Positions 37,701-44,339 are shown, counted from the stretch's first letter. The stretch is 64,000 nucleotides of DNA from Cinclus cinclus (GCF_963662255.1 NC_085046.1:19797620-19861619); one strand, 5' to 3'. Notes: generated by a model not told the origin, from the letters alone. Made by a program: numbers and translations.

Positions 37701-40244
37701 TCTATAGTACAGCTTCCTTCTCTTGTCCTTTGGCTTCCAACTCATTGGGAAGTAACATAAAACTGATGAGCACTGGAGGCAGAAATTGTTGTCTTTTGCC
37801 AATCTGTTTTACTCATAGACAATACAAGGAAATGTATAATTATCATCACTGGTGACAACTTCTTTTTATTCTGCTTTTCTACTAGCATTTAGCACAATGT
37901 TATTGTAAACTGATATATGCAGTGCTTGCAACTCTCCTTTTCCTGAAATCGTGTTTAAAGTTTCTGGATAAAAGAGATGTCAAATAATTTCACATATACA
38001 GAAAACACTACCTGATTTTTCAAACTGCTAAAATTGTATCTGTGGCCTAAAATAACAGTCCTTATTTTCTGATTCTTGTGGTGTTAAAGAGAAGATGCTA
38101 TGTACATGAAAAAATGTATCCCTAAGTCAAAAGCCTGGATTGCTGCATCCAAGCATGAGAGGGTGCAGAGTTTTGGCTTCAGAAATGAAGTTAAAAAGCT
38201 GAACAAAGCAGTCTGGCCAGTGGGGATGGAGAGGAAGACAAAATTTAAGCTCTCTACTATTCTGACAGTGCCTTTACAAAGCATTAAAAGTGCGTAAACC
38301 CAACACACCTGCTAATACAAGGACATATTCCCAATGCAGAGAGTAGTACACTATGTTAGCAGCTAAAAGGCTGACACAGCCAAGAAGGCATCGAAAATAA
38401 GTTGACACCAAACCAGGAGAATAGAACAAGAGGAGCAGGATGCTGGGGCAACTGTGGCTGAGGCTGTAATTGCAGGATTTCCTTTCCCTCAGTGTTACTC
38501 CTCTCTAGGAGGACATCGAACAGACTCATAACTTAATGCTGTATTGCTCAAGTTTGCATCTTTATTTCTGTTTATTCTGCCATCTTGGCCACTGAAGGGG
38601 ATTCCCATATAACAGTATCCATGTGAGTAATTAGATAGTCTAGAAGAAACAAGCCAGGTATTTGTGCAGCACTCTCTCTGCCCTGCCAGCTCCTCTCAGT
38701 AAATACATCCTCACTTGATATCACTCTTGCCAATATGATGTAATATATGTACCTGTAAAATGGGCTGAGCAGAATCACACATATCACCATTAGCTGTGTA
38801 ACACTGTTCTGTAGCAACATTTGTCATAAAGATCTGTAATAGGCGCCATTCTTAACTACAGATGAACCGTGGGTGGAACACTTTAAAGTCCACCAGTGTG
38901 CTCATGAGTACCACCACAGTGTTAGTACTTTGAATTAAACCTATTTCTAACAGTAATTCATATCTTGAAATTTACTCCTGGAAGGAAGGTCTTTAAAATG
39001 CATAAGAGCATGCCAGGCTTAGGAAACAACTTCACTATTACCAGTGCACAACCAGTCATTCAGGGAGATCTAGCATCTTTTCCCTCAAAAGTTCCAAGTA
39101 GATCCTAAATAATTTTTCTCACAGGTTTTTTTACTCACTACACTGTAACTATCTGCCTATCTGTCTCTGGCCCCAGGTTGTAGTTTAATAATTGTGCCAA
39201 ATACTGCACCAACCCACTGGACAGTATAATTTCCACGGCAGAGATTTCCAGAATGCCAAATTGACTTCACACTCCGCAGCATTTGCAAACTATCACAGAT
39301 TATGCAAGTGTAAATAAAGAAGTAATTTGTTAAGCCAGTGAAGTGCTACCAGTGTTAAACTCTAACAGAGATCTCCAGAAGAGCAGACCAAAAGCCAGAA
39401 GCAAAAGAGAAGAGAGCAAGGAGACAAAAGCAGGTAGGATGACTGTCTTCTCTACACGGACTCTTGCTTACCAGATGACCTGAACTGATTTCTGCAAAGG
39501 AAGAAAGGCTACAAGGCTGCATTATGAAGATTTGCACCACTAAATCTCAGTCTAGAGAGCAGAGGACACTGAGAGGTTTTCAGGAAGGGCAGGTGTAAAA
39601 CTTCCACTGAAAAATAGATGTGAGCTAGAAATCATGGTAAATCTCAGAGTAAGTGGGAATAAACTCCAGGTATCACCAAGCAACACAACTTCCCCCTGTT
39701 TTCACACCTCTATCCATACCAGCACCTCAGCTACCCTAACATACCCCCACAAAAACCATCTGCCAAAAGCAGGGCCCATCCAAGAGGGCTAGAGGACAGG
39801 CACAGCCCCAGTAGCAGGCAGCTGTGCAAACCTGTCCGGTGAGCAGCCCTCTGAAGAAAAGCTGGGTGGTGGCATTGAATCAGTCAGGGACTGATGGGAG
39901 CGGTGGGGGAAACTGAGGCAGCGCCGGTGACAGTCCTGCTCGGCGTCCACGGTGCCACGGGCTGCTCTGCCGGGCAGCTTTTCCCACCGGGCACCTCTGG
40001 ATGCGGGTGAGGAGGGGATCCCGAGGGGACCCCGCCGCAGCGAGGGTGGAAATGCTCGTGGGCTTCACCTGCTCCTTCCCCACTGTGCCCCCAGCAAGCC
40101 CCAGGGCAGGTTCGGCTGTGTGCCAGCGGTGACCCCCTCGTTTCTCGGCTCGCCTCGCCCGCACCGCCCCTGCGGGCACTTACCCAGCCGCGGAAAAGCC
40201 CGGGGGAGCAGCCCGAGGAGCAGCAGGAGCAGGGATGGAGCCAT
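348..40244 (-). CDS. MRC1: Macrophage mannose receptor, MRC1 or avian MRC1-like (5' part, 22 coding exons; runs off left edge)
   Basis: This is an endocytic pattern-recognition receptor of macrophages and dendritic-type cells that binds mannose-, fucose- and GlcNAc-ended glycans, sulfated sugars and collagen. The 22 exons total 3142 bases, about 1047 codons, against 1456 residues in the human protein. Domain order is signal peptide (exon 1), cysteine-rich domain (exon 2), FN2 (exon 3), CTLD1 (4-6), CTLD2 (7-9), CTLD3 (9-12), CTLD4 (12-15), CTLD5 (16-20) and the start of CTLD6 (20-22). Order, exon borders and residues follow human MRC1 as I recall it. CTLD4 keeps EPN...E...WND and CTLD5 keeps EPN...WND, the Ca/sugar-binding motifs. 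All introns are GT-AG. One extra base in exon 2 breaks the frame. Chickens are reported to have several tandem MRC1-like copies, so the exact paralogue is uncertain; this is the copy next to STAM. Confidence 0.95.
518..1891 (-). other. MRC1 intron 21
   Basis: No coding signal is seen. It contains an (AT)n microsatellite at 1667-1699 and AT-rich unique sequence. Short ORFs here (for example 1229-1480, 1374-1562) show no domain. Confidence 0.8.
1667..1699. repeat. (AT)n microsatellite
   Basis: About 16 perfect AT units within MRC1 intron 21. Confidence 0.97.
1892..2006 (-). CDS. MRC1: MRC1 exon 21 (CTLD6, first half)
   Basis: The exon reads [38 protein letters not shown]. It matches human CFKIFGFMEEERKNW. 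The acceptor is TTTTAG. The donor GTACTG lacks +5 G. Confidence 0.92.
2715..2857 (-). CDS. MRC1: MRC1 exon 20 (end of CTLD5, start of CTLD6)
   Basis: The exon reads [38 protein letters not shown], then [13 protein letters not shown] completes the CTLD5 calcium site. NSS and NST are N-glycosylation sequons in the linker. The donor is GTACCA. Confidence 0.94.
3361..3461 (-). CDS. MRC1: MRC1 exon 19 (CTLD5, EPN segment)
   Basis: The exon reads [20 protein letters not shown], then [14 protein letters not shown]. The EPN motif and the DEN acidic pair expected of a sugar-binding CTLD are present. The donor is GTGAGT. Confidence 0.95.
4416..4483 (-). CDS. MRC1: MRC1 exon 18 (CTLD5 core strand)
   Basis: This 68-base exon reads [20 protein letters not shown], then RT. 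It aligns with human VNRNDAQSAYFIG. The acceptor is TTCTAG. The donor GTACAT is weak, but the phase joins correctly to exon 19 (AG|C = Ser). Confidence 0.88.
5382..5545 (-). CDS. MRC1: MRC1 exon 17 (CTLD5, first half)
   Basis: The exon reads [40 protein letters not shown], then [15 protein letters not shown]. It ends in phase 0 at GTAAGA. It matches human CTLD5. Longer ORFs on the plus strand here are in the wrong frame. Confidence 0.94.
5628..5653. repeat. (CA)n(GA)n microsatellite beside exon 16
   Basis: A CA run followed by a GA run, about 20 bases from the exon 16 donor, in the 127-base intron 16. On the transcript it reads as (TC)n(TG)n. Confidence 0.95.
5673..5714 (-). CDS. MRC1: MRC1 exon 16 (short linker exon)
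   Basis: This 42-base exon reads [14 protein letters not shown], the proline-rich spacer between CTLD4 and CTLD5. It is in phase 1 on both sides. Acceptor CTCAAG, donor GTAGGT. It was recognised by its phase and by similarity to the human linker. Its length is a multiple of three, so skipping it would keep the frame. Confidence 0.85.
5715..6936 (-). other. MRC1 intron 15
   Basis: AT-rich sequence with no recognised gene or mobile element; only short chance ORFs. Confidence 0.75.
6937..7081 (-). CDS. MRC1: MRC1 exon 15 (CTLD4 sugar-binding half)
   Basis: The exon reads [40 protein letters not shown], then GWICQIRK. The EPN, following E, and WND residues that hold the second calcium and select mannose-type sugars in human CTLD4 are all present. 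This indicates that the main carbohydrate site is under constraint. The donor GTATTT lacks the usual +5 G. Confidence 0.95.
7987..8074 (-). CDS. MRC1: MRC1 exon 14 (CTLD4 core)
   Basis: The exon reads [20 protein letters not shown], then [10 protein letters not shown]. It is 88 bases, so skipping it would shift the frame. Its acceptor AG is directly preceded on the coding strand by 20 uninterrupted T (plus strand 8077-8096). The donor is GTGAGT. Confidence 0.94.
8075..9176 (-). other. MRC1 intron 13
   Basis: Apart from the A20 run this is AT-rich with no recognised element or gene. Plus-strand ORFs at 8584-8772 and 9018-9305 look like chance or exon 13 shadow. Confidence 0.75.
8077..8096. 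repeat. A20 homopolymer (T20 polypyrimidine tract at exon 14 acceptor)
   Basis: Twenty A on the plus strand, directly next to the acceptor dinucleotide of MRC1 exon 14. On the transcript the acceptor reads C, T20, AG. The run serves as the polypyrimidine tract, and its length is likely to vary. Confidence 0.95.
9177..9301 (-). CDS. MRC1: MRC1 exon 13 (CTLD4, first half)
   Basis: The exon reads [40 protein letters not shown], then IA. A second AG a few bases inside (TTCCAG) would break the frame; the acceptor CTCTAG at 9303-9302 keeps it and gives a protein matching human. The donor is GTGAGT. Confidence 0.92.
9680..9828 (-). mobile_element. Passerine tRNA-Ile/CR1-tail SINE (TguSINE1-like)
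   Basis: Read on the minus strand, the element starts with a tRNA-Ile-like head (9826 down to 9746). The plus strand 9746-9800 matches the reverse complement of tRNA-Ile: tggccc, then aaccttggcattataagcac. A CR1-X-like tail follows (9745 down to about 9680), with minus-strand 'gatgatccttatgggtc' and 'caactcagaatatt'. This is the design reported for TguSINE1 in passerine birds. It lies in MRC1 intron 12 in sense orientation, about 55 bases from the exon 12 donor. The head is too diverged to act as a tRNA. Confidence 0.85.
9883..10082 (-). CDS. MRC1: MRC1 exon 12 (end of CTLD3, linker, start of CTLD4)
   Basis: The exon reads [37 protein letters not shown], the proline/threonine linker [14 protein letters not shown], then [15 protein letters not shown]. 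It ends in phase 0 at the donor GTAAGT. A SINE sits about 55 bases into the following intron. Confidence 0.95.
10195..10648 (+). mobile_element. CR1 LINE 3' fragment (antisense in MRC1 intron 11)
   Basis: Recognised by CR1 phrases: 'ggaggaccacaaaaat', 'gttgttcaccctggagaag', 'agtggaaggtgtccatggca', and the end 'accattctgtgattctttg'. It is 5'-truncated and diverged. Confidence 0.9.
11160..11308 (-). CDS. MRC1: MRC1 exon 11 (CTLD3 core)
   Basis: The exon reads [40 protein letters not shown], then [11 protein letters not shown]. This matches the human CTLD3 core. The donor is GTAAGT. Confidence 0.95.
12624..12739 (-). CDS. MRC1: MRC1 exon 10 (start of CTLD3)
   Basis: The exon reads [20 protein letters not shown], then [19 protein letters not shown]. 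The acceptor CACAG at 12740 lies 31 bases from a 130-base (GAGGGA) tract, which is pure pyrimidine on the coding strand. The donor is GTATGT. Confidence 0.93.
12771..12900. repeat. (GAGGGA)n hexamer tract with GGGGGA core
   Basis: 130 bases of pure purine on the plus strand: GAGGGA units flanking a middle block of GGGGGA units (about 12795-12828). The tract is in MRC1 intron 9 and on the transcript is an uninterrupted C/U tract ending 31 bases before the exon 10 acceptor. All three frames on each strand are open (for example serine-proline repeats), which is an artefact of the repeat. Confidence 0.98.
13840..13953 (-). CDS. MRC1: MRC1 exon 9 (end of CTLD2, linker)
   Basis: The exon reads [20 protein letters not shown], then [18 protein letters not shown]. 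It has 38 codons in phase 0/0. It closes CTLD2 (the WND position reads WAD, as in human) and carries the first cysteine of CTLD3. Acceptor TTCAG, donor GTAAGT. Confidence 0.93.
13954..16183 (-). other. MRC1 intron 8
   Basis: No recognised gene or mobile element. It has a T-rich run at about 14603-14619. Plus-strand ORFs of 66-79 codons (14665, 15082) show no domain. Confidence 0.75.
16184..16341 (-). CDS. MRC1: MRC1 exon 8 (CTLD2 core)
   Basis: The exon reads [40 protein letters not shown], then [13 protein letters not shown]. It ends in phase 0 at the donor GTAAAG. It is nearly identical in pattern to human CTLD2. Confidence 0.95.
18103..18127. repeat. (GTTT)n microsatellite
   Basis: Tandem GTTT units in MRC1 intron 7. 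Confidence 0.9.
20017..20047. repeat. (GT)n(AT)n microsatellite next to exon 7 donor
   Basis: Alternating GT then AT units, ending about 20 bases inside the intron from the MRC1 exon 7 donor. Confidence 0.95.
20069..20251 (-). CDS. MRC1: MRC1 exon 7 (start of CTLD2)
   Basis: The exon reads [20 protein letters not shown], then [20 protein letters not shown] and VISQLGY. It has 61 codons. The donor GTGAGT lies only about 20 bases from a GT/AT repeat at 20017-20047. Confidence 0.95.
20252..24701 (-). other. MRC1 intron 6
   Basis: At 4.45 kb this is the largest intron seen. It is strongly AT-rich in its left-centre part, with an AAAATATT-type repeat at 23715-23787. ORFs such as 20840-21160 (minus, 106 codons) carry no recognisable domain. 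Confidence 0.75.
23715..23787. repeat. AT-only imperfect tandem repeat (AAAATATT type)
   Basis: Repeated 'aaaatattaaaaatatttt' blocks, nearly free of G and C. They are self-complementary and able to form hairpins. In MRC1 intron 6. Confidence 0.85.
24702..24848 (-). CDS. MRC1: MRC1 exon 6 (end of CTLD1)
   Basis: The exon reads [37 protein letters not shown], then the linker [12 protein letters not shown]. Both closing CTLD cysteines are present. There is no WND motif, as in human CTLD1, which does not bind sugar on its own. Acceptor TTTAAG, donor GTAGGT. Confidence 0.95.
24849..27254 (-). other. MRC1 intron 5 (no miR-511 seen)
   Basis: In mammals this intron carries the microRNA mir-511. 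I read the bird intron for the mature-arm core on the minus strand and saw no match. Otherwise it is AT-rich with a chance plus-strand ORF at 26141-26434. Confidence 0.6.
24855..24892. repeat. (AAAAC)n repeat
   Basis: About six AAAAC units just upstream, in transcript sense, of the exon 6 acceptor. Confidence 0.92.
27255..27368 (-). CDS. MRC1: MRC1 exon 5 (CTLD1 middle)
   Basis: The exon reads [19 protein letters not shown], then [18 protein letters not shown], the CTLD WIGL-type core strand. It has 38 codons and is in phase 1 on both sides. The donor GTAAGG follows the P-G codon. Confidence 0.95.
27928..27947. repeat. A20 homopolymer
   Basis: Twenty A on the plus strand in MRC1 intron 4. 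No retrotransposon body is recognised upstream of it. Confidence 0.9.
28661..29750 (+). mobile_element. CR1 LINE, about 1.1 kb, with the C-terminal part of a dead reverse transcriptase
   Basis: This is the largest CR1 copy here. It reads from the RT palm region ('ggaattggctggatg', 'agtttgcagatgacacc' = KFADDT, the RT catalytic box at 28873-28884) through the thumb ('ttcaacaaggccaag', 'gcagcccagaaag') into the 3'UTR ('agcctggagaggagaaggc', 'cttccaaccccaaccattc'). Frame breaks and stops make it non-functional. It lies antisense in MRC1 intron 4. ORFs at 28702, 28977, 29043 and 29123 are pieces of it. Confidence 0.93.
30457..30618 (-). CDS. MRC1: MRC1 exon 4 (linker and start of CTLD1)
   Basis: The exon reads [19 protein letters not shown], then [20 protein letters not shown] and [12 protein letters not shown]. 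Human MRC1 has very similar residues here. It lies in a stretch where no long ORF shows and was found by matching protein and splice phase. Acceptor CTATAG, donor GTAGGT. Confidence 0.93.
30619..34407 (-). other. MRC1 intron 3
   Basis: A 3.8-kb AT-rich intron. It contains two longer chance ORFs (minus 31039-31461, 140 codons; plus 33419-33886, 155 codons) with no recognisable domain and no splice or promoter support. Confidence 0.7.
34408..34581 (-). CDS. MRC1: MRC1 exon 3 (fibronectin type II domain)
   Basis: The exon has 58 codons and is in phase 1 on both sides. It reads [19 protein letters not shown], then [20 protein letters not shown] and YGFCPMK. The four cysteines and the aromatic residues of an FN2 module are present. 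In the mammalian receptor this domain binds collagen. The acceptor is TTAG and the donor GTATGT. Confidence 0.95.
34582..36055 (-). other. MRC1 intron 2
   Basis: AT-rich intron with no recognised gene or mobile element. Confidence 0.75.
36056..36458 (-). CDS. MRC1: MRC1 exon 2 (cysteine-rich, ricin-type domain) with a +1 frame break
   Basis: This exon encodes the N-terminal cysteine-rich domain that binds sulfated GalNAc in mammals. It begins [13 protein letters not shown] and later reads [25 protein letters not shown] and GSGLWSRW, all close to human MRC1. The exon is 403 bases where the phases of its neighbours require 402. The extra base is in the AAAA run at 36420-36423 (minus-strand CACAAAACGC). 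Read literally, the protein stops at TAA 36396-36394 after about 41 residues. Sequence on both sides of the run is intact in the expected frames, so this is either an assembly or sequencing error or a recent null allele. Confidence 0.9.
36459..40183 (-). other. MRC1 intron 1
   Basis: A 3.7-kb first intron; its 5' end lies in the CpG island. No coding exon or mobile element is recognised. First introns often hold enhancers, but nothing specific can be supported here. Confidence 0.75.
40184..40244 (-). CDS. MRC1: MRC1 exon 1 (start codon and signal peptide)
   Basis: The ATG lies at 40244-40242 and opens a typical signal peptide: MAPS, a run of six leucines, [10 protein letters not shown]. The exon ends in phase 1 at the donor G|GTAAGT. 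It is too short to be seen by ORF finding alone. I chose this start because a hydrophobic leader follows at once and the phase fits exon 2 (G|AT = Asp). Human MRC1 has the same short first coding exon. Confidence 0.9.
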
Positions 40245-40445
40245 GGCCGCGGCTCCGCCCGAGCGCCCCGCGGCCCGGAGCGGAGGGCGTCCCGTCGGGA
40301 AGGGCTGCTGGATCGGGGGAAAACTCTGGGCTCCAAATGATAAGGAAATATCCTGTCACATGGGGCGTTTTGAAATAACAGGAATTCGCTGTTCAAACTT
40401 TGCTTTCCTAAGCTGATTTTTTTCCCTTAGCGGAGGAAAGAGCCT
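40245..40445 (-). promoter_or_regulatory. MRC1: Putative MRC1 promoter and 5'UTR
   Basis: This is the sequence directly upstream of the MRC1 ATG. It contains an E-box CACATG (40357-40362), an ETS core GGAA (40344-40347) and, further out, GAGGAA (40433-40438), a PU.1-like core. Rodent mannose-receptor promoters are reported to need PU.1, USF and Sp1. No convincing TATA box is seen near the ATG, and the transcription start is not determined. Short motifs occur by chance, so this is suggestive only. Confidence 0.45.
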
Positions 40446-40946
40446 CCTTCCAGGCATGTGCAGGTGATAAAGCGGTGATAGCTGAGAGGAGCGCTGCTTT
40501 TTTTGTTGTTGCCGTTGTGTGAGGTGCTTGTCTTTTTTCTTTTATATCCCCCTTGCGACTCTGACAGCGTTGCATCTGGGTCAGTGGTTTGTCTTCCGAG
40601 AAAATTAGGCAACCCCTCTCGGAGGATACCCCTCTCCTTTTCTTCTGGGGTAGGGAAAGGAGAAGGACAAGGGGTAAGAAACCCAAGTCTCGTAGAAAAT
40701 CCCTGCTCGAACGCCCGGGTTGCTCCCCAGAGCGAGGAGTGCAGAAGGAGCGGAGACCTGCTTCTGGGAACGGGGGATCTGGGCTGCGGCCCCGTCCCCA
40801 TCACTCCTCCCCCGTCCCCAGCAGGGCTCCGCCGGGAGCGGGGCGCGGCCGGGGCTCGGGATGCCAAGGAGCAGCGGCGGGGCACGAGGGGGCTTAAGAA
40901 CCCTAGGAGGCATTGTCTGAAGTCCAATAAATGAATTTCAGCCGAA

Positions 40947-40975
40947 TTGTTTGTTTGTTTGTTTGTTTGTTTGTT
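40947..40975. repeat. (GTTT)n microsatellite upstream of MRC1
   Basis: About seven GTTT units marking the outer edge of the GC-rich promoter block. Confidence 0.95.
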
Positions 40976-41328
40976 CCACTGACAGTGATGGCTCTATCTG
41001 CTGTTAACTGGACTCAAATCTTGCCCGTGAATCAGTGTGGGAAAGACAAAACCTTGCCTGCTAGCTGGGTTTCACAAGATGAAGCACCTGCCTGGAATTA
41101 AATTGTCTTTCTGAAAAGTGCCTTTAGAGCACAGTCCTGTAAAAACTCTTGATGCTTTTACAGCTTCTTCCTGTGCCAGATACAGAGCATCATGTTATTT
41201 CTTCAAGACCACTATCAACATACAGTCTGAAGACTCCCAAATGGATTGAAAATATCAGTCTTACTGTTGTTTTACATAGGGAGGCTTTTGTAACGTGGGA
41301 TTTATTGGGTATTTTGATGGGGCATACA

Positions 41329-41688
41329 TGAGGCTCAGGGGAGCACCTTATTGCTCTCTACAACTCCCAGGAAAGAGGGCTTAGTGAGGCAGAGGTTGGT
41401 CTCTTCTCCCAGGTGACAAGTGACAGGACAAGAGGAAATGGCCTGAAGTTGCACCAAGGGAGGTTTAGACTGGATACCAGGAAAAATTTCTTTCCTGAAA
41501 GAGTGGTCAAGCACTGTGACAGGCTGCCCAGAGAAGCGGTGGAATAACCATCCCTGGAGTGTTTAAAAATGTGGAGATATGGTGCTTAGAGTCATGATTT
41601 ATTGGTGGACTTGGAAGTGCTGTATTAATGGTAGGACTCACTGATTTTAGAGGTCTTTTCCAACCTTAAAAATTCTATGATTCTATAA
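41329..41688 (+). mobile_element. CR1 LINE 3' end
   Basis: Clear CR1 3' sequence: 'aggctcaggggagcacctta', 'ttagactggataccaggaaa', 'caggctgcccagagaagcgg', ending 'aattctatgattctata'. It lies about 1.1 kb upstream of the MRC1 start. Confidence 0.95.
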
Positions 41689-42659
41689 ACCTGTAAGGCA
41701 TCAAACCTGCCATGTGTATAAAGCCTGTTGTACAGCAGGCTGTACCCCTGTGTTGTCATCCACCTGGAAATTTCTGATAAGTATTAAAAAAATCGTCAAA
41801 ATCCTCCTTGATGGAAGTTCTGGGTGGGAAAGTACAGCACATCCAGGGAAACACCAAAATGAGATTAGTACGGAAAGAGGCAGAGCAGAGTAAGAAGGTA
41901 CTTTGACACTATTATAAGAGGAGAAGAAACAATGGAGATGAAAAACAAGTTCATTTGCAGTTGATGAAACTCCTGTTAACATTGAGAAGGATTCCAGCCA
42001 GGCACTCCAGCTGTGCTGGGTCCTCCTGGGGGCTATGTGAGGAGAGTAAATAGGAAACAGTTCATAATTTCTCTCAGTATCTGCAGAACCACGAAAAGGT
42101 CAGGAGCAGCCTGGTCCAGGGACAGGAGGTGGGAAGTATTTCAGCCATAATCAGCAATGTTCTTGGTTGTGTTGATGAACTAGCATGTGGGAAACTTAAT
42201 CTCTTGCTGTAGTGTATGAGAGATATTTATTTTTCCCTAATTATTTGTGAAACCCAAAAGCCCAGGAAAACATTTAGTGCTAAAAGGAACAAGTCAGAAA
42301 AATGCTGCTGCCCTAAAGAGAACACTGCTATTTCTAAGACTATCACCGAAAGTTTGAGTATTTGTGGTATTCTTTTGGCTCAAGATAAACACATAAGGGA
42401 GATGCTGTGTGAAGTTCAGTCTCAAAGTAAAAAAAAAAAAATAAAGCTGCCACCGAATTCTTTACATGGCTGTGTAAAGACTGATTATCTGATGGTTATG
42501 TGCAGCAAAGGCTGCATGTAACTTAAGTGAATAGATGTGTTGCACAAATAAGAAGAAAAAGGGAATTAAGTAGATTAGTAGTGATACCTCTTGGGCTGTC
42601 AGTGGCTGTACAAGGAATGAGCTATACTCTGAAGTGACAGAAGAAACTGTTTTAGGCTG

Positions 42660-42765
42660 TTCTTGGGGTTTCTCAAAACCAAACTGGGCAAGATGCTGAG
42701 CAACCTGATCCAAGTCAACCCTTCTAGATGACCTCCCAAGGTCTCTTTTAACCAAAGTGAGACTT
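42660..42765 (+). mobile_element. Diverged CR1 3' fragment
   Basis: A short piece resembling the CR1 tail: 'tgctgagcaacctgatccaa', 'cttctagatgacctcccaa', 'ggtctcttttaacc'. Borders are approximate. Confidence 0.65.
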
Positions 42766-42887
42766 CAGAAGAACTACTCCCAAGAGACATGTTTCAGCCT
42801 GCCTTCCTGATCAGAAAACTGCCTTTTTCTCCTTGTCCCTTATACTCACTGTATATACTGGAGATATTACCATTTCAAAGCCCTTTT

Positions 42888-42940
42888 GACACAGACATAT
42901 GTGATACACACATATATGTCTGTGTCTGTATCACATATGT
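42888..42940. repeat. Two crossing perfect inverted repeats
   Basis: Arm A (42888-42900, gacacagacatat) is complementary to 42914-42926. Arm B (42895-42908, acatatgtgataca) is complementary to 42927-42940. Both are perfect, 13 and 14 bases. The order A-B-A'-B' means the two stems compete or form a pseudoknot. Confidence 0.85.
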
Positions 42941-43781
42941 TTACACATAGACCCCCCTGTCTAGAGCAGCACAGGTCTTGATGAGCTTATTCACATAGCC
43001 TCTGTGTCTCATCTGCAGCATATTCATCAGTAATTATGTCTGGATCTGGCTCCCTCTCTCATCATCACTCATATATTCTGATCTGATATAGTCAAAGGGA
43101 AAGATTTTCCCTCTTCTGAGACAAAAGGATTGAGCAAAGTCTCAGGCTGTAGTGATTTGTAGGCAAAAAGTAACCAAAATCTCAATCTGCTAAATGACTA
43201 ATGACAGGGTACATGTCCTAGATAGACATATGTTTTCATCTTTCATGTGGGTAGGAAGCCAGCTGACATTTACACAGAACAGAAAGGCTTGAATTCCTCT
43301 GAGACAGGTCAGACCCTCTCTTCTTGTGGCACATCCAGTTCTTGCAACTGGTCATCCTTCCTGGCAAAATACATTGAAATCCTTAAGCCACAGTGGCTCT
43401 TGACTTTTACAGCAGACTGGAAAATGGAAAGTTCAGTCCTAAATGAAATCATATCCAGACTTGAAACATAATATGCCTGTATTGTATGCGTGGAAGAAAA
43501 ACAAGTGAATTACTATCCATGCTTTTACATTTGTATCCAAGATGGTTTTTGATGTTTCCTGTGGGAACCTGTATCTCTCAGTATTCAATAGTTATCTACA
43601 CATTGCTAATATTTGTATGGGTGCTGCGGTGGGTTACCTGCAATGTAAGCCTAAAACCATTTTTGTTTTACATTAGTCATCCTAGAGAATCTAAATAATA
43701 TTCTCACACTACTGAATTATTTGGGAGAGAGAGCTTTCTAGAATATTTTACTATTGTAAGAAGGTAATTAAAATTAGACAC

Positions 43782-44334
43782 TGTACTGGTTTTGACTGGG
43801 ATGTTAATTTATTTTGTAGCAGCTCTGATGGTGATATGTTTTGATGTCCCTGCTGATAAAACGGATGTGTTTTAGTTATTACTGAACACTTTTGCACAGC
43901 CTGAAGGCCTTCTCTGCTTCTCACGCTACCCCATCAGTGAGAAGACCAGCTGGGAGGGGACACTGACACACTAGGTCAGTTGATCCCAAGGGACCAAGGA
44001 GACATTTCACACTCTGTGATGCCCTGATCAGCCATAAAGCTGGGGGAATGTGAAGGAAGGGGGAACATTCAGAGTTAAGGTGTCTGTCTTCCCAAGGCCC
44101 TCATTTCCTTGGGAAGTAGCTGAACACCTGTCTGCTGCTGGAATACAGTGGAAAAAATTCCCCTCTTTTTTTTTTTTTTTGTTCATGCAGCCTTTTGCTT
44201 TCCCCATTAAAATGTTTTTATCTCAACCTACAAGTTCTCACTCTCACCCTTCTGTTATCTCCCCCATCCTTCTGCACGAGAGTGAGCAAGCAGCTGTGTG
44301 GTGTTGAGTTGCCAGCTGGGGTTAAACTACAACA
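43782..44334 (+). mobile_element. Avian ERVL-type solo LTR
   Basis: A 553-base element that starts TGTACTGGTTTTGACTGGGA and ends CTACAACA, the TG...CA ends of an LTR. It contains phrases typical of avian endogenous retrovirus L LTRs: 'cttctctgcttctcac', 'gaccagctgggaggggaca', 'cataaagctgggggaa', 'tttttatctcaacctacaag', 'gttgccagctggggtt'. A CATAAA box (44033) and an ATTAAA poly(A) signal (44206-44211) are visible. The flanks gacac / gacaa look like a 5-base target duplication with one change. There is no internal viral sequence, so it is a solo LTR left by recombination. Confidence 0.9.
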
Positions 44335-44339
44335 GACAA

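Larger units (their letters stand above)
39890..40900. other. CpG-rich island over MRC1 exon 1 and upstream
   Basis: The base composition switches here from AT-rich to GC-rich with frequent CG pairs, densest at about 39900-40330 and 40690-40890. It covers exon 1, the start of intron 1 and the sequence upstream. Long overlapping ORFs on both strands reflect the lack of AT-rich stop codons, not genes. The upstream GC block could be a second promoter or a non-coding first exon, but no splice pattern supports a gene. Confidence 0.7.

Noticed and set aside
39884..40934. Several ORFs of 90-170 codons on both strands
   Set aside because: CpG island composition removes stop codons. Only the short signal-peptide exon has support.
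43782..44334. A full endogenous retrovirus
   Set aside because: Only one LTR is present. No internal gag, pol or env-like sequence and no second LTR were seen on either side.
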